From positions 1-64,000 of the forward strand of contig NZ_MRZN01000009.1 in NCBI RefSeq assembly GCF_002614725.1: a stretch of DNA of 64,000 nt. The letters run 5' to 3'. The notes beneath the pieces are model-generated. The model saw nothing but the letters and a program-made list of their open reading frames with translations, was not told the DNA's origin and did no database searches. The position numbers were made by a program, and so were the translations under genes. The stretch comes from Staphylococcus edaphicus. GTDB taxonomy: Bacteria > Bacillota > Bacilli > Staphylococcales > Staphylococcaceae. This document shows positions 57,007 to 64,000 of this stretch, in pieces. The first letter of the stretch is position 1. Each line of letters starts with the position of its first letter.

Positions 57007-58020
57007 TTAGTTATTAAAAGTACATGATTCACGAATTATCAATTTCGTAGATAACTTGACCGATTGCACCTGTTCACCTTGTATAAGCTTGTAAATCATT
57101 TTAGCAGCAGCCTGCCCTATTTCTTTAACTGGTTGAGATATAACAGTTAATTTAGGTGTATAAATTTCATTCCAATAGCTATCGTCAAAGCCTACAATAA
57201 TCACATCTCTTTTAATTACTTTCGCGCTTTCATTGATAGCTTGTAAAGCGCCTAGTAATAATAAATGATTCGTAGCAACAATTCCGTCAATACCTTTTTT
57301 CAGTATTTTCTGTGTAGCTTCATAACCACTTTTTATTTGAGCATTTGTACCTAGTTGCCGATTACTGTAATAAATGCTTGTTTCATCAAGGGGCACATTA
57401 AATTCCAAACAGGCGCTTTCATAGCCCTTTTTTCTTCCAATGGTCGTGCTTATATCAGGATTAGCGAGTAATAAACCCACCTCTTTGCAATTGCTTTCTA
57501 ATACTCTTTTTGTCGCAATATACGCAGCTTCCTGGTTATCTACTGATATAGAAGGTAAACTTGTTGCTTCAAGTTCTCTGTCCAATGTCATGATTGGTAT
57601 CTTCAACCATTCAGAATTTATATGAAATTTTGATTTTACAGGAACAAGTATAATAGCGCTTACATTTTGTGACACAAATGTTTCGATTAATTCTCGTTGT
57701 TTGTCTTCACTTTCTTCTGAAGATGCTACCGCAACATGTAAGTGCTGTTTTTGGCATTCATGATTTATCTCCGTAAGCACTTCTGTAAAAAAGGGATTTT
57801 GATCCGGAACAATAAATGCAATAATATTGGACCGCCCTGTCTTTAATCCTCTAGCAAATTGATTAGGTTCATAATTCAAGGTTTCTATTGCCTTAAGCAC
57901 TTTATCTTTGGTCTTATCACTTAATTCTGTACTTTTATGGTTTAATACATTAGATACTGTGGCAATTGAAACACCTGCCACAGTAGCTACGTCATGCAAA
58001 GTTGGTTTATTCTTTTTCAT
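57007..58020 (-). CDS. LacI-family regulator of the polyol operon
   Basis: The 337-residue protein has a LacI helix-turn-helix (LHDVATVAGVSIATVSNVLNH, about 7-30) with the hinge helix, and a periplasmic-binding-protein-like effector domain (about 60-335). It is expected to repress the downstream carrier-kinase-dehydrogenase operon until a polyol is present. ATG 58020 (MKKNKPTLHDV) is chosen; a GTG at 58029 overlaps the ribosome binding site AAGGTGG. An operator copy directly upstream shows autoregulation. Confidence 0.88.
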   Translation of the reverse strand: MKKNKPTLHDVATVAGVSIATVSNVLNHKSTELSDKTKDKVLKAIETLNYEPNQFARGLKTGRSNIIAFIVPDQNPFFTEVLTEINHECQKQHLHVAVASSEESEDKQRELIETFVSQNVSAIILVPVKSKFHINSEWLKIPIMTLDRELEATSLPSISVDNQEAAYIATKRVLESNCKEVGLLLANPDISTTIGRKKGYESACLEFNVPLDETSIYYSNRQLGTNAQIKSGYEATQKILKKGIDGIVATNHLLLLGALQAINESAKVIKRDVIIVGFDDSYWNEIYTPKLTVISQPVKEIGQAAAKMIYKLIQGEQVQSVKLSTKLIIRESCTFNN

Positions 58021-58029
58021 CTTTTCCAC

Positions 58030-58043
58030 CTTAAACGTTTAAG
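58030..58043. promoter_or_regulatory. LacI-type operator before the regulator gene
   Basis: CTTAAACGTTTAAG is a 14-bp perfect palindrome with the same core as 56956-56971. It ends right at the regulator's ribosome binding site, so it is a strong roadblock site. Confidence 0.85.
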
Positions 58044-58099
58044 TTTTTCTTTATAATTTGACAAGTCAATGTGTACATTATAAGAACTATTGCACATTT

Positions 58100-58114
58100 T
58101 TGCAAGCGCTACCA
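58100..58114 (-). promoter_or_regulatory. cre site (CcpA) before the polyol regulator
   Basis: TTGCAAGCGCTACCA fits the full cre consensus. It lies about 80 bases upstream of the LacI gene. Confidence 0.8.
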
Positions 58115-58196
58115 ATTAAGTATGTAATATTTTCTCCATCTATATTTTTCTAACCTCTTTTTATTAATCCACCATAGCTACTTTTTAATCATCCTC

Positions 58197-58227
58197 GTCA
58201 AAAATTAAATTAAAATTAATTTTTGAC
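58197..58227. repeat. 12-bp inverted repeat in the lacI/rsp-like divergent region
   Basis: GTCAAAAATTAA and TTAATTTTTGAC are exact complements with a 7-base loop. It lies about 130 bases upstream of the Rsp-like gene, and may be a binding site of that regulator. Confidence 0.5.
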
Positions 58228-58354
58228 CTTATTAATTATTTTAAATAGTCATTTTATTAATAAACATAGATATTCAACCTTTTTAAACAATGAAGTTGTA
58301 CAATAATATTATTATATAAAGCAATCGTTGCTTATCTATGCAAAGGTGATATTT

Positions 58355-60427
58355 GTGATCAGTTCATTAACTATTAGAAATCATTACACAACTGAATTAA
58401 AAAGATGTATAAACAAAGTTATACTACTACTACCTTTAAATAAACCTTGTAAGATTTATCTGAATGGCTCAACTATTACAATTGAAGATGGTATCATCAT
58501 TAACAATGCTGATTTATTTCAATTGTTTGATGTTCAAGACTTAATGGAGTTAAGTTTGCCACTGCCACTGTTTTTTGAAAAAGATTCTACTCTATCAACA
58601 TCATTCTTTGACTTTAACCATATCCAATTTGTAGAGCAATTTAGAAATCTAGTATTAGACAATTTGCATTCAACATTACAAGATGAGGCACCTGCGCATC
58701 GTTATATATCAAATATCATTGAGTTTTTAATTAAAGAAGCTAAAGTAACTTCTAATAATGTGTATATTCCACCACTTAATACAAAGCATCCGTTAGTGCA
58801 ACAAATAACGGAATATATTCACCAACATATCTATGATAAATTAAGTACTAAAAATGTTTCTAATGCATTTTATATTTCGCAATCCTATATCTCAATACTA
58901 TTTTCTAATGTATTAAATATGAATTTCAAACACTATACGACCTCATTAAGAATTGCTCTATCATTATTTGATTTATTGCATGGCAATAAGAGTATTTATG
59001 ACGTTGCTGTAAAATATCAATTTGCAAATGTGAGTACATATTCAAAACATTTTAAACATTATATCCACATACCACCGAAAAGATATGTGCATTATTTCAG
59101 ACAAGAGTACTTTAATGAACCAAAACAAATCGATATGGATAAGTCTAAACTTTTGCGCTATTTTGCACAAATTCAAAAATCATCTCAGCAAATGAATCAA
59201 ATTGTAAATACAATCAATCTATCAACGTTAACTTTTAACGAGATATTTAAAGAGCCTTATACATTTATACTGTTAGACAACTTTGATGACTTAATTCACT
59301 TTGTCTCTTCGATTTCTAGTCAAAGTGACGTCCATGTGTTTCCGAAATCAAACATTGTCATCCAAGATACAAATATCAATCATTTAAATGGACTTAAACT
59401 ACAACAAGTATTATCTTCAATCCATCACCTAATAAATAAAAACTTTTATATTACACTTAAAGTAACACCTACAATCTTAACGGAACAATCAAATACAGTC
59501 TTAAGAAAATTATTAATTGCGTGTACAAAGCAATTAAGCTGGATGACATTATACCTAGATTTCACTGTCAATGAAGTTAGGGATCTACCACAATTTATTG
59601 ATGAAGTTAAACAAAATTATCCAAAACTAAAAATTGGTATAAAGCTTGATACTATACTTACACACTGCTCACATATAACACAAATTCATCGCTTCATGTC
59701 GTTGCTGAATGTGGATTTTTATTATATCAACTTAAACTTGATTGCTTTAGCAGAATTAATCTCGCAAAAAGACAAACGCATCAACTCAGATGACAGTTTA
59801 AAAGCACGTATTTTAATGTTTATAAATAATATGAGTTCCGAGCATGCAAAAAAACTGATACTCATCAACCTTACACATAGTGCATTAAAACAATGCTATA
59901 ACGATGACAAACAGGACACACATGTAGTATTAGCACAATTTCTCATTGAATTTAACCAGCTTGTCGGTGGCTTTGGTTACCCTTATTATTCAGATAACCA
60001 TGACCGTATCATGCTGTTCAATCAATTTCAAAGTGCGATGCCAGTTGTTCATATATATGGGTTATTATCACCATTTTATAAACAACAGCTCGCTATTTTA
60101 CCTTATGCATACGTTACAAAAACACACATGCATTATCATCTATTACTGTTTAATCATCTCAATCGCTCATCGTTTTCAGTAAATATCAATCATAATTTCA
60201 TTAAACCATTTCCCATATTATCCCGTTTAATTAATAGTGAACATGGCGTAATTTCAAACTTAATACCACAAAATCTAAATCAAACTTATTTGGACAATTC
60301 ACTTTTAAAGCAAATAAATAGATCTAACTATCCACGCTTGAAATTAACTATGCATTCTTTTAAAGACCCATTGATTTTCAAACTGCCCAAATCCTCCTTA
60401 CTTTATATCAAGATTTCTATAAATTGA
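58355..60427 (+). CDS. Large AraC-family regulator, Rsp/Rbf-like
   Basis: This 690-residue protein has an unusual layout for AraC proteins: a short N-terminal domain (about 1-130), a central AraC DNA-binding domain (about 145-250: VSNAFYISQSYISILFSNVL and VAVKYQFANVSTYSKHFKHY), and a long C-terminal domain (about 270-690) that resembles a degenerate glycoside hydrolase barrel. Staphylococcus Rsp (about 701 residues) and Rbf (about 716) share this plan; they control surface proteins, agr/toxin output and biofilm. I choose GTG 58355 with AAAGGTGAT upstream; the frame can open earlier. Which of the two homologues it is cannot be told by eye. Confidence 0.83.
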   Translation: MISSLTIRNHYTTELKRCINKVILLLPLNKPCKIYLNGSTITIEDGIIINNADLFQLFDVQDLMELSLPLPLFFEKDSTLSTSFFDFNHIQFVEQFRNLVLDNLHSTLQDEAPAHRYISNIIEFLIKEAKVTSNNVYIPPLNTKHPLVQQITEYIHQHIYDKLSTKNVSNAFYISQSYISILFSNVLNMNFKHYTTSLRIALSLFDLLHGNKSIYDVAVKYQFANVSTYSKHFKHYIHIPPKRYVHYFRQEYFNEPKQIDMDKSKLLRYFAQIQKSSQQMNQIVNTINLSTLTFNEIFKEPYTFILLDNFDDLIHFVSSISSQSDVHVFPKSNIVIQDTNINHLNGLKLQQVLSSIHHLINKNFYITLKVTPTILTEQSNTVLRKLLIACTKQLSWMTLYLDFTVNEVRDLPQFIDEVKQNYPKLKIGIKLDTILTHCSHITQIHRFMSLLNVDFYYINLNLIALAELISQKDKRINSDDSLKARILMFINNMSSEHAKKLILINLTHSALKQCYNDDKQDTHVVLAQFLIEFNQLVGGFGYPYYSDNHDRIMLFNQFQSAMPVVHIYGLLSPFYKQQLAILPYAYVTKTHMHYHLLLFNHLNRSSFSVNINHNFIKPFPILSRLINSEHGVISNLIPQNLNQTYLDNSLLKQINRSNYPRLKLTMHSFKDPLIFKLPKSSLLYIKISIN

Positions 60428-60437
60428 ATTTATAACA

Positions 60438-60480
60438 AAAAAAGGTGCTTGCAAAAATTAATTTTGCAAGCACCTTTTTT
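60438..60480. terminator. Bidirectional terminator between rsp-like gene and ECF operon
   Basis: AAAAAAGGTGCTTGCAAAA pairs perfectly with its complement and is flanked by A and T runs. Confidence 0.92.
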
Positions 60481-60515
60481 AGCTCTAATTATATGCGTTC
60501 CCCCTTAATTCATAA

Positions 60516-61970
60516 TTAAATTTCAAAGAACGCTTGTAATTTAGATAAGTTGGTATCGTTCATTTCATATTGATCCTTGATGCAACCTTGTTCCAAATGC
60601 AATATTTCGTCTGCGCTTGATAACAAAAGCTCATAATCATGTGTAATCACTAATATTGTATGGCCTTGATTGGCTAAATCGTTGATGATTTCACTAATTT
60701 CACGCATACGATGCCCATCTAAACCACTAGAGGGTTCATCAAAAATAATAATATCCCGTTTCGTTTCTACCGCGCTTGCTATAGCCAGGCGTTGTTTTTC
60801 TCCACCTGATAAAGACAGAGGATGTCGTTCAATATGTTCGGAAATACCATATTGTTTTAAACGTGCTTGAATGGTTTTATCATCTAAATCAGCTTGACTT
60901 AGACGTAATTCTTCACCGACACTTTCTGCAAAAAGTTGATTATTGACATCTTGAAACACTAAATAAACGCTATTTAACCTATGATTCCGCTTCAATGTGA
61001 TCTCATCATCATCAACTTTCCCTTTGAATTTGCGTTCTACACCAGTCAAACATCGCACAAGTGTAGATTTTCCAGATCCATTGTGGCCAATAATTGCTGT
61101 TACTTTACCTTTACTAAGCTCAACCTTAGGTATATTAATTGATAAAGGGAGGCTTGCTTTATACTTAAAATAAAAGTTTTTTAATGTCAGCGCACCGTTT
61201 GCAATATTGTTATAAACTTTAGGGGTCAATTTTTCTAAATGTGTTGTTCTTAATCCTAATCTTGCTAATGATGTGTGATTAAGCTCATTAAATGCCTCAT
61301 GGTCATAGACTTCACTTATCCTACCGCATTTCAGTACGATGAAACGATCAACTACATCAATTAAATAGTGTAAACGGTGTTCTGCAATGATAATTGTTTT
61401 CCCCTCTTGCTTCCACATATTTAACATTTCTCGCAGTTTAATAATCGTTTTGTAATCTAAATTGGATGATGGTTCATCTAAAATAATAATATCGTGACCA
61501 CGCACTTGTATTGCTGTACATGCAATCAACTGTTTTTCTCCACCTGAAAGATTAAATATACCCCTGTTTAGCAAGTGCTCAATATTAAATTCACAAACAC
61601 TATTTGCAATGTTCGTATGGATTTCTATTGGGTTAACACCATAATTTTCAGGCTCAAATGCAAGTTCGCTTGTTGTATTCAAACAGAAAAATTGTGAACG
61701 TGGATTTTGAAAGACAGATCCACTTTTCTGTGAAATTTCATAAATCGTTTGTTTTCTAATATCTTGACCGTTCACGGTGATATGACCTTCAATATCACCG
61801 TGAAAGAAGTGAGGAATCGTGCCGTTTAATAAACGCGTGATTGTTGTTTTTCCACAACCTGATGCCCCTGTTAAACAAATAACCTCACCGTCGTTAATAG
61901 TAAGGTTTATATCTTCAAGAATTTTTTCTCCATCGTCATAATTAAATGATACCTTTTCAAATTGAATCAT
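60516..61970 (-). CDS. ECF transporter ATPase, two fused ABC domains (EcfA-EcfA')
   Basis: The 484-residue protein holds two ATPase domains in one chain. The first (about 1-235) has GASGCGKTT, NLSGGEKQL and IIILDEPSS; the second (about 265-475) has GHNGSGKST, SLSGGEKQR and IIIFDEPSS. Both sites look intact. With the T and S components encoded directly upstream it makes an energy-coupling factor importer for a micronutrient. The fused form is typical of dedicated (group I) ECF systems such as YkoD. The ATG follows GAGGTTAAAG. Confidence 0.9.
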   Translation of the reverse strand: MIQFEKVSFNYDDGEKILEDINLTINDGEVICLTGASGCGKTTITRLLNGTIPHFFHGDIEGHITVNGQDIRKQTIYEISQKSGSVFQNPRSQFFCLNTTSELAFEPENYGVNPIEIHTNIANSVCEFNIEHLLNRGIFNLSGGEKQLIACTAIQVRGHDIIILDEPSSNLDYKTIIKLREMLNMWKQEGKTIIIAEHRLHYLIDVVDRFIVLKCGRISEVYDHEAFNELNHTSLARLGLRTTHLEKLTPKVYNNIANGALTLKNFYFKYKASLPLSINIPKVELSKGKVTAIIGHNGSGKSTLVRCLTGVERKFKGKVDDDEITLKRNHRLNSVYLVFQDVNNQLFAESVGEELRLSQADLDDKTIQARLKQYGISEHIERHPLSLSGGEKQRLAIASAVETKRDIIIFDEPSSGLDGHRMREISEIINDLANQGHTILVITHDYELLLSSADEILHLEQGCIKDQYEMNDTNLSKLQAFFEI

Positions 61971-61979
61971 ACTTTAACC

Positions 61980-62699
61980 TCACACTAAATAGTAAGTTAT
62001 ACACAATACGACTGTTGCAATGATAAATAACCAATCAAGCCAGCGAATTTTCAACTTCACAATAGATGTTCTTTTGTGTGTTAAGTTCAATCCACGCGTA
62101 ATAGATGCAACCGTTAATTCATTTCCTATTTTAACTACACTATTTAATAACGGTACGATGCGATACTCTATATACTGCATAGGCTTTTTAAATGCAAAAC
62201 GTAATGAAATCCCTCTCATTTTCATCGCATCTTTAATAGATGCAGATTCCACTCTAATTGTAGGAATAAACCGAAACATAACAGCAATTGGAATTGTTAA
62301 TTTCCTAGATAACTTCATGCGTTCTAAACCTAAAATAAGCACTTCAACTTGTGTTGTTTTAAATATATAGTATCCCATTACTAAAGAAGGGAAGAACCTA
62401 GTCATTATACCAGATGGAACGAACACTAATAAGGTTGCGAGTTGGCTTTGCCCAAGTGTAACAAATGCTTCGCCATACCAAGCAACGATTATTAATACAA
62501 GAAATATCAATCCAACCTTATATTTACCAACCATCATTAATAATATGGTTGGTATGAGCATAATAATCAATCTAATAAAAACTTCATTCCCAGTTACGCC
62601 ACCAGTTAATGAAATAAGCGAAACAATTAGCATAAGCCCTAATTTTATCCTAGGATCTAAGTTACGTTTATGATTTTGACTGAGTATTTGATTATACAT
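61980..62699 (-). CDS. ECF transporter transmembrane component (EcfT)
   Basis: The 239-residue protein has five to six helices and coupling helices with the family Ala/Met-Arg-Gly motifs: SIKDAMKMRGISLRF near residue 155 and ASITRGLNLTHKR near 200. These contact the ATPase. I start at ATG 62699 (MYNQILSQNHKRNLDPR), 1 base after the S-component stop region; a GTG at 62717 is possible. It lies between the S component and the ATPase with tight spacing, so one operon. Confidence 0.88.
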   Translation of the reverse strand: MYNQILSQNHKRNLDPRIKLGLMLIVSLISLTGGVTGNEVFIRLIIMLIPTILLMMVGKYKVGLIFLVLIIVAWYGEAFVTLGQSQLATLLVFVPSGIMTRFFPSLVMGYYIFKTTQVEVLILGLERMKLSRKLTIPIAVMFRFIPTIRVESASIKDAMKMRGISLRFAFKKPMQYIEYRIVPLLNSVVKIGNELTVASITRGLNLTHKRTSIVKLKIRWLDWLFIIATVVLCITYYLV

Positions 62700-62700
62700 T

Positions 62701-63285
62701 TTAAATAATACCTGCACGTTTAAAGTGTTTTTTCAATATGCTTTTAGCAATATATATACCTATCCATGCGCCAACAATCGTTGTAAGAAGAATTACAGGT
62801 ATCATCCCTATTGAAAACAATCCCTCTACAGTCGCTTCGTAATTCGTACCATATTTATCTTGAATAAATGCTAAATAAGAATTTCTCATAAAATAAAACG
62901 GTAATAAATTACCAATTGGCCAAAATGAAAATACTATATAACCAACACTATTTAATTTCCAACTTTTATATCGACCCATTGCCATAATTGAATCTGCTAT
63001 AATAATCACTGGCACACTTAATATTAAAGCTATCCATGGGTGACCCATGATTGCTAATAATAAACTGACGACAATACCACAAATTGTTAATGCTCCAAAT
63101 TTTTGCGTTTTTGTAATAAGTAGCATTATAGGTATGCCTCCCACTAGGCCAATCATTGCGGGAAGTAATAACATGAAAATCGGAATAATACCTAAAATAC
63201 CTGGTGGTGCAATAAAAATGAAGTATACTGCCGTAAAGAGGCCTATATTAATTAAATCTTTAACATCTATTTTGCTTTTTGTCAT
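62701..63285 (-). CDS. ECF transporter S component, MptE-like
   Basis: The 194-residue protein has six helices. It begins with DVKDLINIGLFTAVYFIF, the usual S-component N-terminal helix, and resembles the MptE/Trep_Strep family (ILGIIPIFMLLLPAMIGLVGGIPIMLL, then FWPIGNLLPFYFMR). No substrate is firmly known for this family. ATG 63285 has GAGGGAG upstream. It heads the operon S-T-A. I see no riboswitch in the 180-base leader that would reveal the vitamin or metal. Confidence 0.82.
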   Translation of the reverse strand: MTKSKIDVKDLINIGLFTAVYFIFIAPPGILGIIPIFMLLLPAMIGLVGGIPIMLLITKTQKFGALTICGIVVSLLLAIMGHPWIALILSVPVIIIADSIMAMGRYKSWKLNSVGYIVFSFWPIGNLLPFYFMRNSYLAFIQDKYGTNYEATVEGLFSIGMIPVILLTTIVGAWIGIYIAKSILKKHFKRAGII

Positions 63286-63417
63286 TGGTAACTCCCTCTT
63301 CACATAAATCTAACAGACCCTATATACATAAATTAAATATTATTATATTACTATATAAAGTGTATTTGTTTCAACATACTATAATTGAAAACTATTATCA
63401 ATAACAGCGAATTAAAA

Positions 63418-63458
63418 AATAGTAAGCTCACTAATATTTCATTAGTTTACTTACTATT
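63418..63458. terminator. Hairpin between ECF operon and the last gene
   Basis: AATAGTAAG and CTTACTATT, with an inner CTAAT/ATTAG stem, form a hairpin just after the stop of the gene at 63468. It should end that - strand gene. Confidence 0.7.
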
Positions 63459-63467
63459 ATATACGAA

Positions 63468-64000
63468 TTAGAATTTTAAAGCTAAATGTGGTGTTTCAAT
63501 CCTAAAGTCCTTTTTCAGATCTCTATCTTTTATTTTTTCAGTAACTGCTAAGTTATAAGTCAATGTCTCTTTCGAAGTTACAGATGATAAGTAACCGTAT
63601 GTGAAATTTTGCGGTAAAATCACAGCTGACATACCTTCAGATAGGATATAATTAAACTCTAAACTGCGTATCTGTATAGTCTGCTTATCTTTAATATCTA
63701 CAGCTAGCATTTCTTTTAATTTATTATTCGTTATATAAAATGATAAATTATCAAAATCTTTGGTGAAATACGGTGTAAAGCGGTAATATTTATTGTTATA
63801 TCGTGCAATTGTACTCGTTTCCTTGTCGTATGGATATTTAACACGTTTGTTACCAATACGTTTCTCAACTGTCATATTATCTACACGCATTTCTAGATGC
63901 GCATCCCATACTTTTTCTTTTATGAGATATGGCATCAAATCGCTCAAGTCTGCCTTAAACTTAAATCTACTTTGATCATTCATCATTAAAGGAATATAAA
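63468..64000 (-). CDS. 3' part of an unrecognised gene
   Basis: The frame is open to the right edge of the window, so at least 177 residues and probably more upstream are involved; a possible ATG at 63986 has no ribosome binding site. The visible part is soluble, rich in beta-prone and aromatic segments (NNKYYRFTPYFTKDF, LSFYITNNKLKEML, SAVILPQNFTYGYLSS) and ends ..RIETPHLALKF. It looks like the C-terminal beta domain of a larger enzyme, perhaps a wall teichoic acid-type glycosyltransferase, but I do not recognise it with any certainty. Confidence 0.6.
   Translation of the reverse strand, partial: YIPLMMNDQSRFKFKADLSDLMPYLIKEKVWDAHLEMRVDNMTVEKRIGNKRVKYPYDKETSTIARYNNKYYRFTPYFTKDFDNLSFYITNNKLKEMLAVDIKDKQTIQIRSLEFNYILSEGMSAVILPQNFTYGYLSSVTSKETLTYNLAVTEKIKDRDLKKDFRIETPHLALKF

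Noticed and set aside
1-64000. CRISPR arrays, tRNA or rRNA genes, phage genes, toxin-antitoxin or restriction genes
   Set aside because: I looked for regularly spaced repeats, tRNA-like cloverleaf sequence and known defence families and saw none.

Overview
This window reads as the chromosome of a low-GC Gram-positive coccus of the genus Staphylococcus. It carries Staphylococcus-type PutP, class III fructose-1,6-bisphosphatase, sortase A, the nanA-nanT/nanK/nanR/nanE sialic acid locus, the gntR-gntK-gntP operon followed by a MerR gene and relP, and a very large Rsp/Rbf-like AraC regulator. A beta-glucuronidase locus and a xylitol/pentitol locus are not typical of S. aureus, so I favour a coagulase-negative species, possibly of the saprophyticus/xylosus type. 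The species call is inference only.

Layout. 0.1-5.1 kb: glucuronide utilisation (AraC regulator, GPH-family carrier, beta-glucuronidase) with a perfect cre site and a 22-bp palindrome. 5.2-10.8 kb: a YkvI-like membrane protein, then the gluconate operon with a textbook GntR operator and a cre. 10.8-18 kb: a membrane-anchored MerR/zinc-ribbon protein, a frameshifted relP, a YdaT-like stress protein, a FUSC exporter, acetolactate decarboxylase, a small monooxygenase and a hexuronate/glucarate-type MFS carrier. 18.2-28.2 kb: DedA, PutP, Fbp, an IS3-family (IS150-like) element inserted in the loop of the fbp terminator, a cation/proton antiporter and a DASS anion symporter. 28.2-43.1 kb: an electrophile/quinone-stress region with an mhq-type operon (MarR regulator, two ring-cleaving VOC dioxygenases of which one is frameshifted, MhqD-like esterase), aldehyde dehydrogenase, an orphan zinc-binding lipoprotein with a Zur-like box, a heterodimeric ABC exporter, a CatE-like VOC protein behind a QsrR-type operator, a nitroreductase, a HAD phosphatase and a quinone-reductase-like flavoprotein. 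43.3-49.4 kb: the sialic acid regulon and sortase A. 49.5-52.7 kb: acetyltransferase, M20 deacylase, HAD protein and a small membrane protein. 53-58 kb: polyol (xylitol-type) operon with its LacI regulator, two copies of the same operator and a cre. 58.3-64 kb: Rsp-like AraC protein, a complete ECF transporter with an MptE-like S component, and the 3' part of an unrecognised gene.

How it works together. Several modules feed sugars or sugar acids into central metabolism (glucuronides, gluconate, sialic acid, pentitols). Four of them (uid, gnt, nan, polyol) show cre boxes that fit the consensus fully, so a common CcpA layer is likely above each specific regulator. Four other operator types can be read directly: GntR, NanR (the same 15-bp palindrome in front of nanK/nanA and nanE/nanR), MhqR (two boxes) and QsrR (GTATA-N5-TATAC).

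Caveats. Several genes are broken by single-base changes in homopolymers (relP, one VOC dioxygenase, both IS open reading frames). These may be real mutations, phase-variable tracts or sequencing errors; the sequence alone cannot decide. I found no rRNA, tRNA, CRISPR array or prophage, and no clear new defence system. The most novel items are the IS-split terminator, the membrane MerR/zinc-ribbon protein, the ECF transporter of unknown substrate beside the Rsp-like regulator, and the homopolymer-linked switches.
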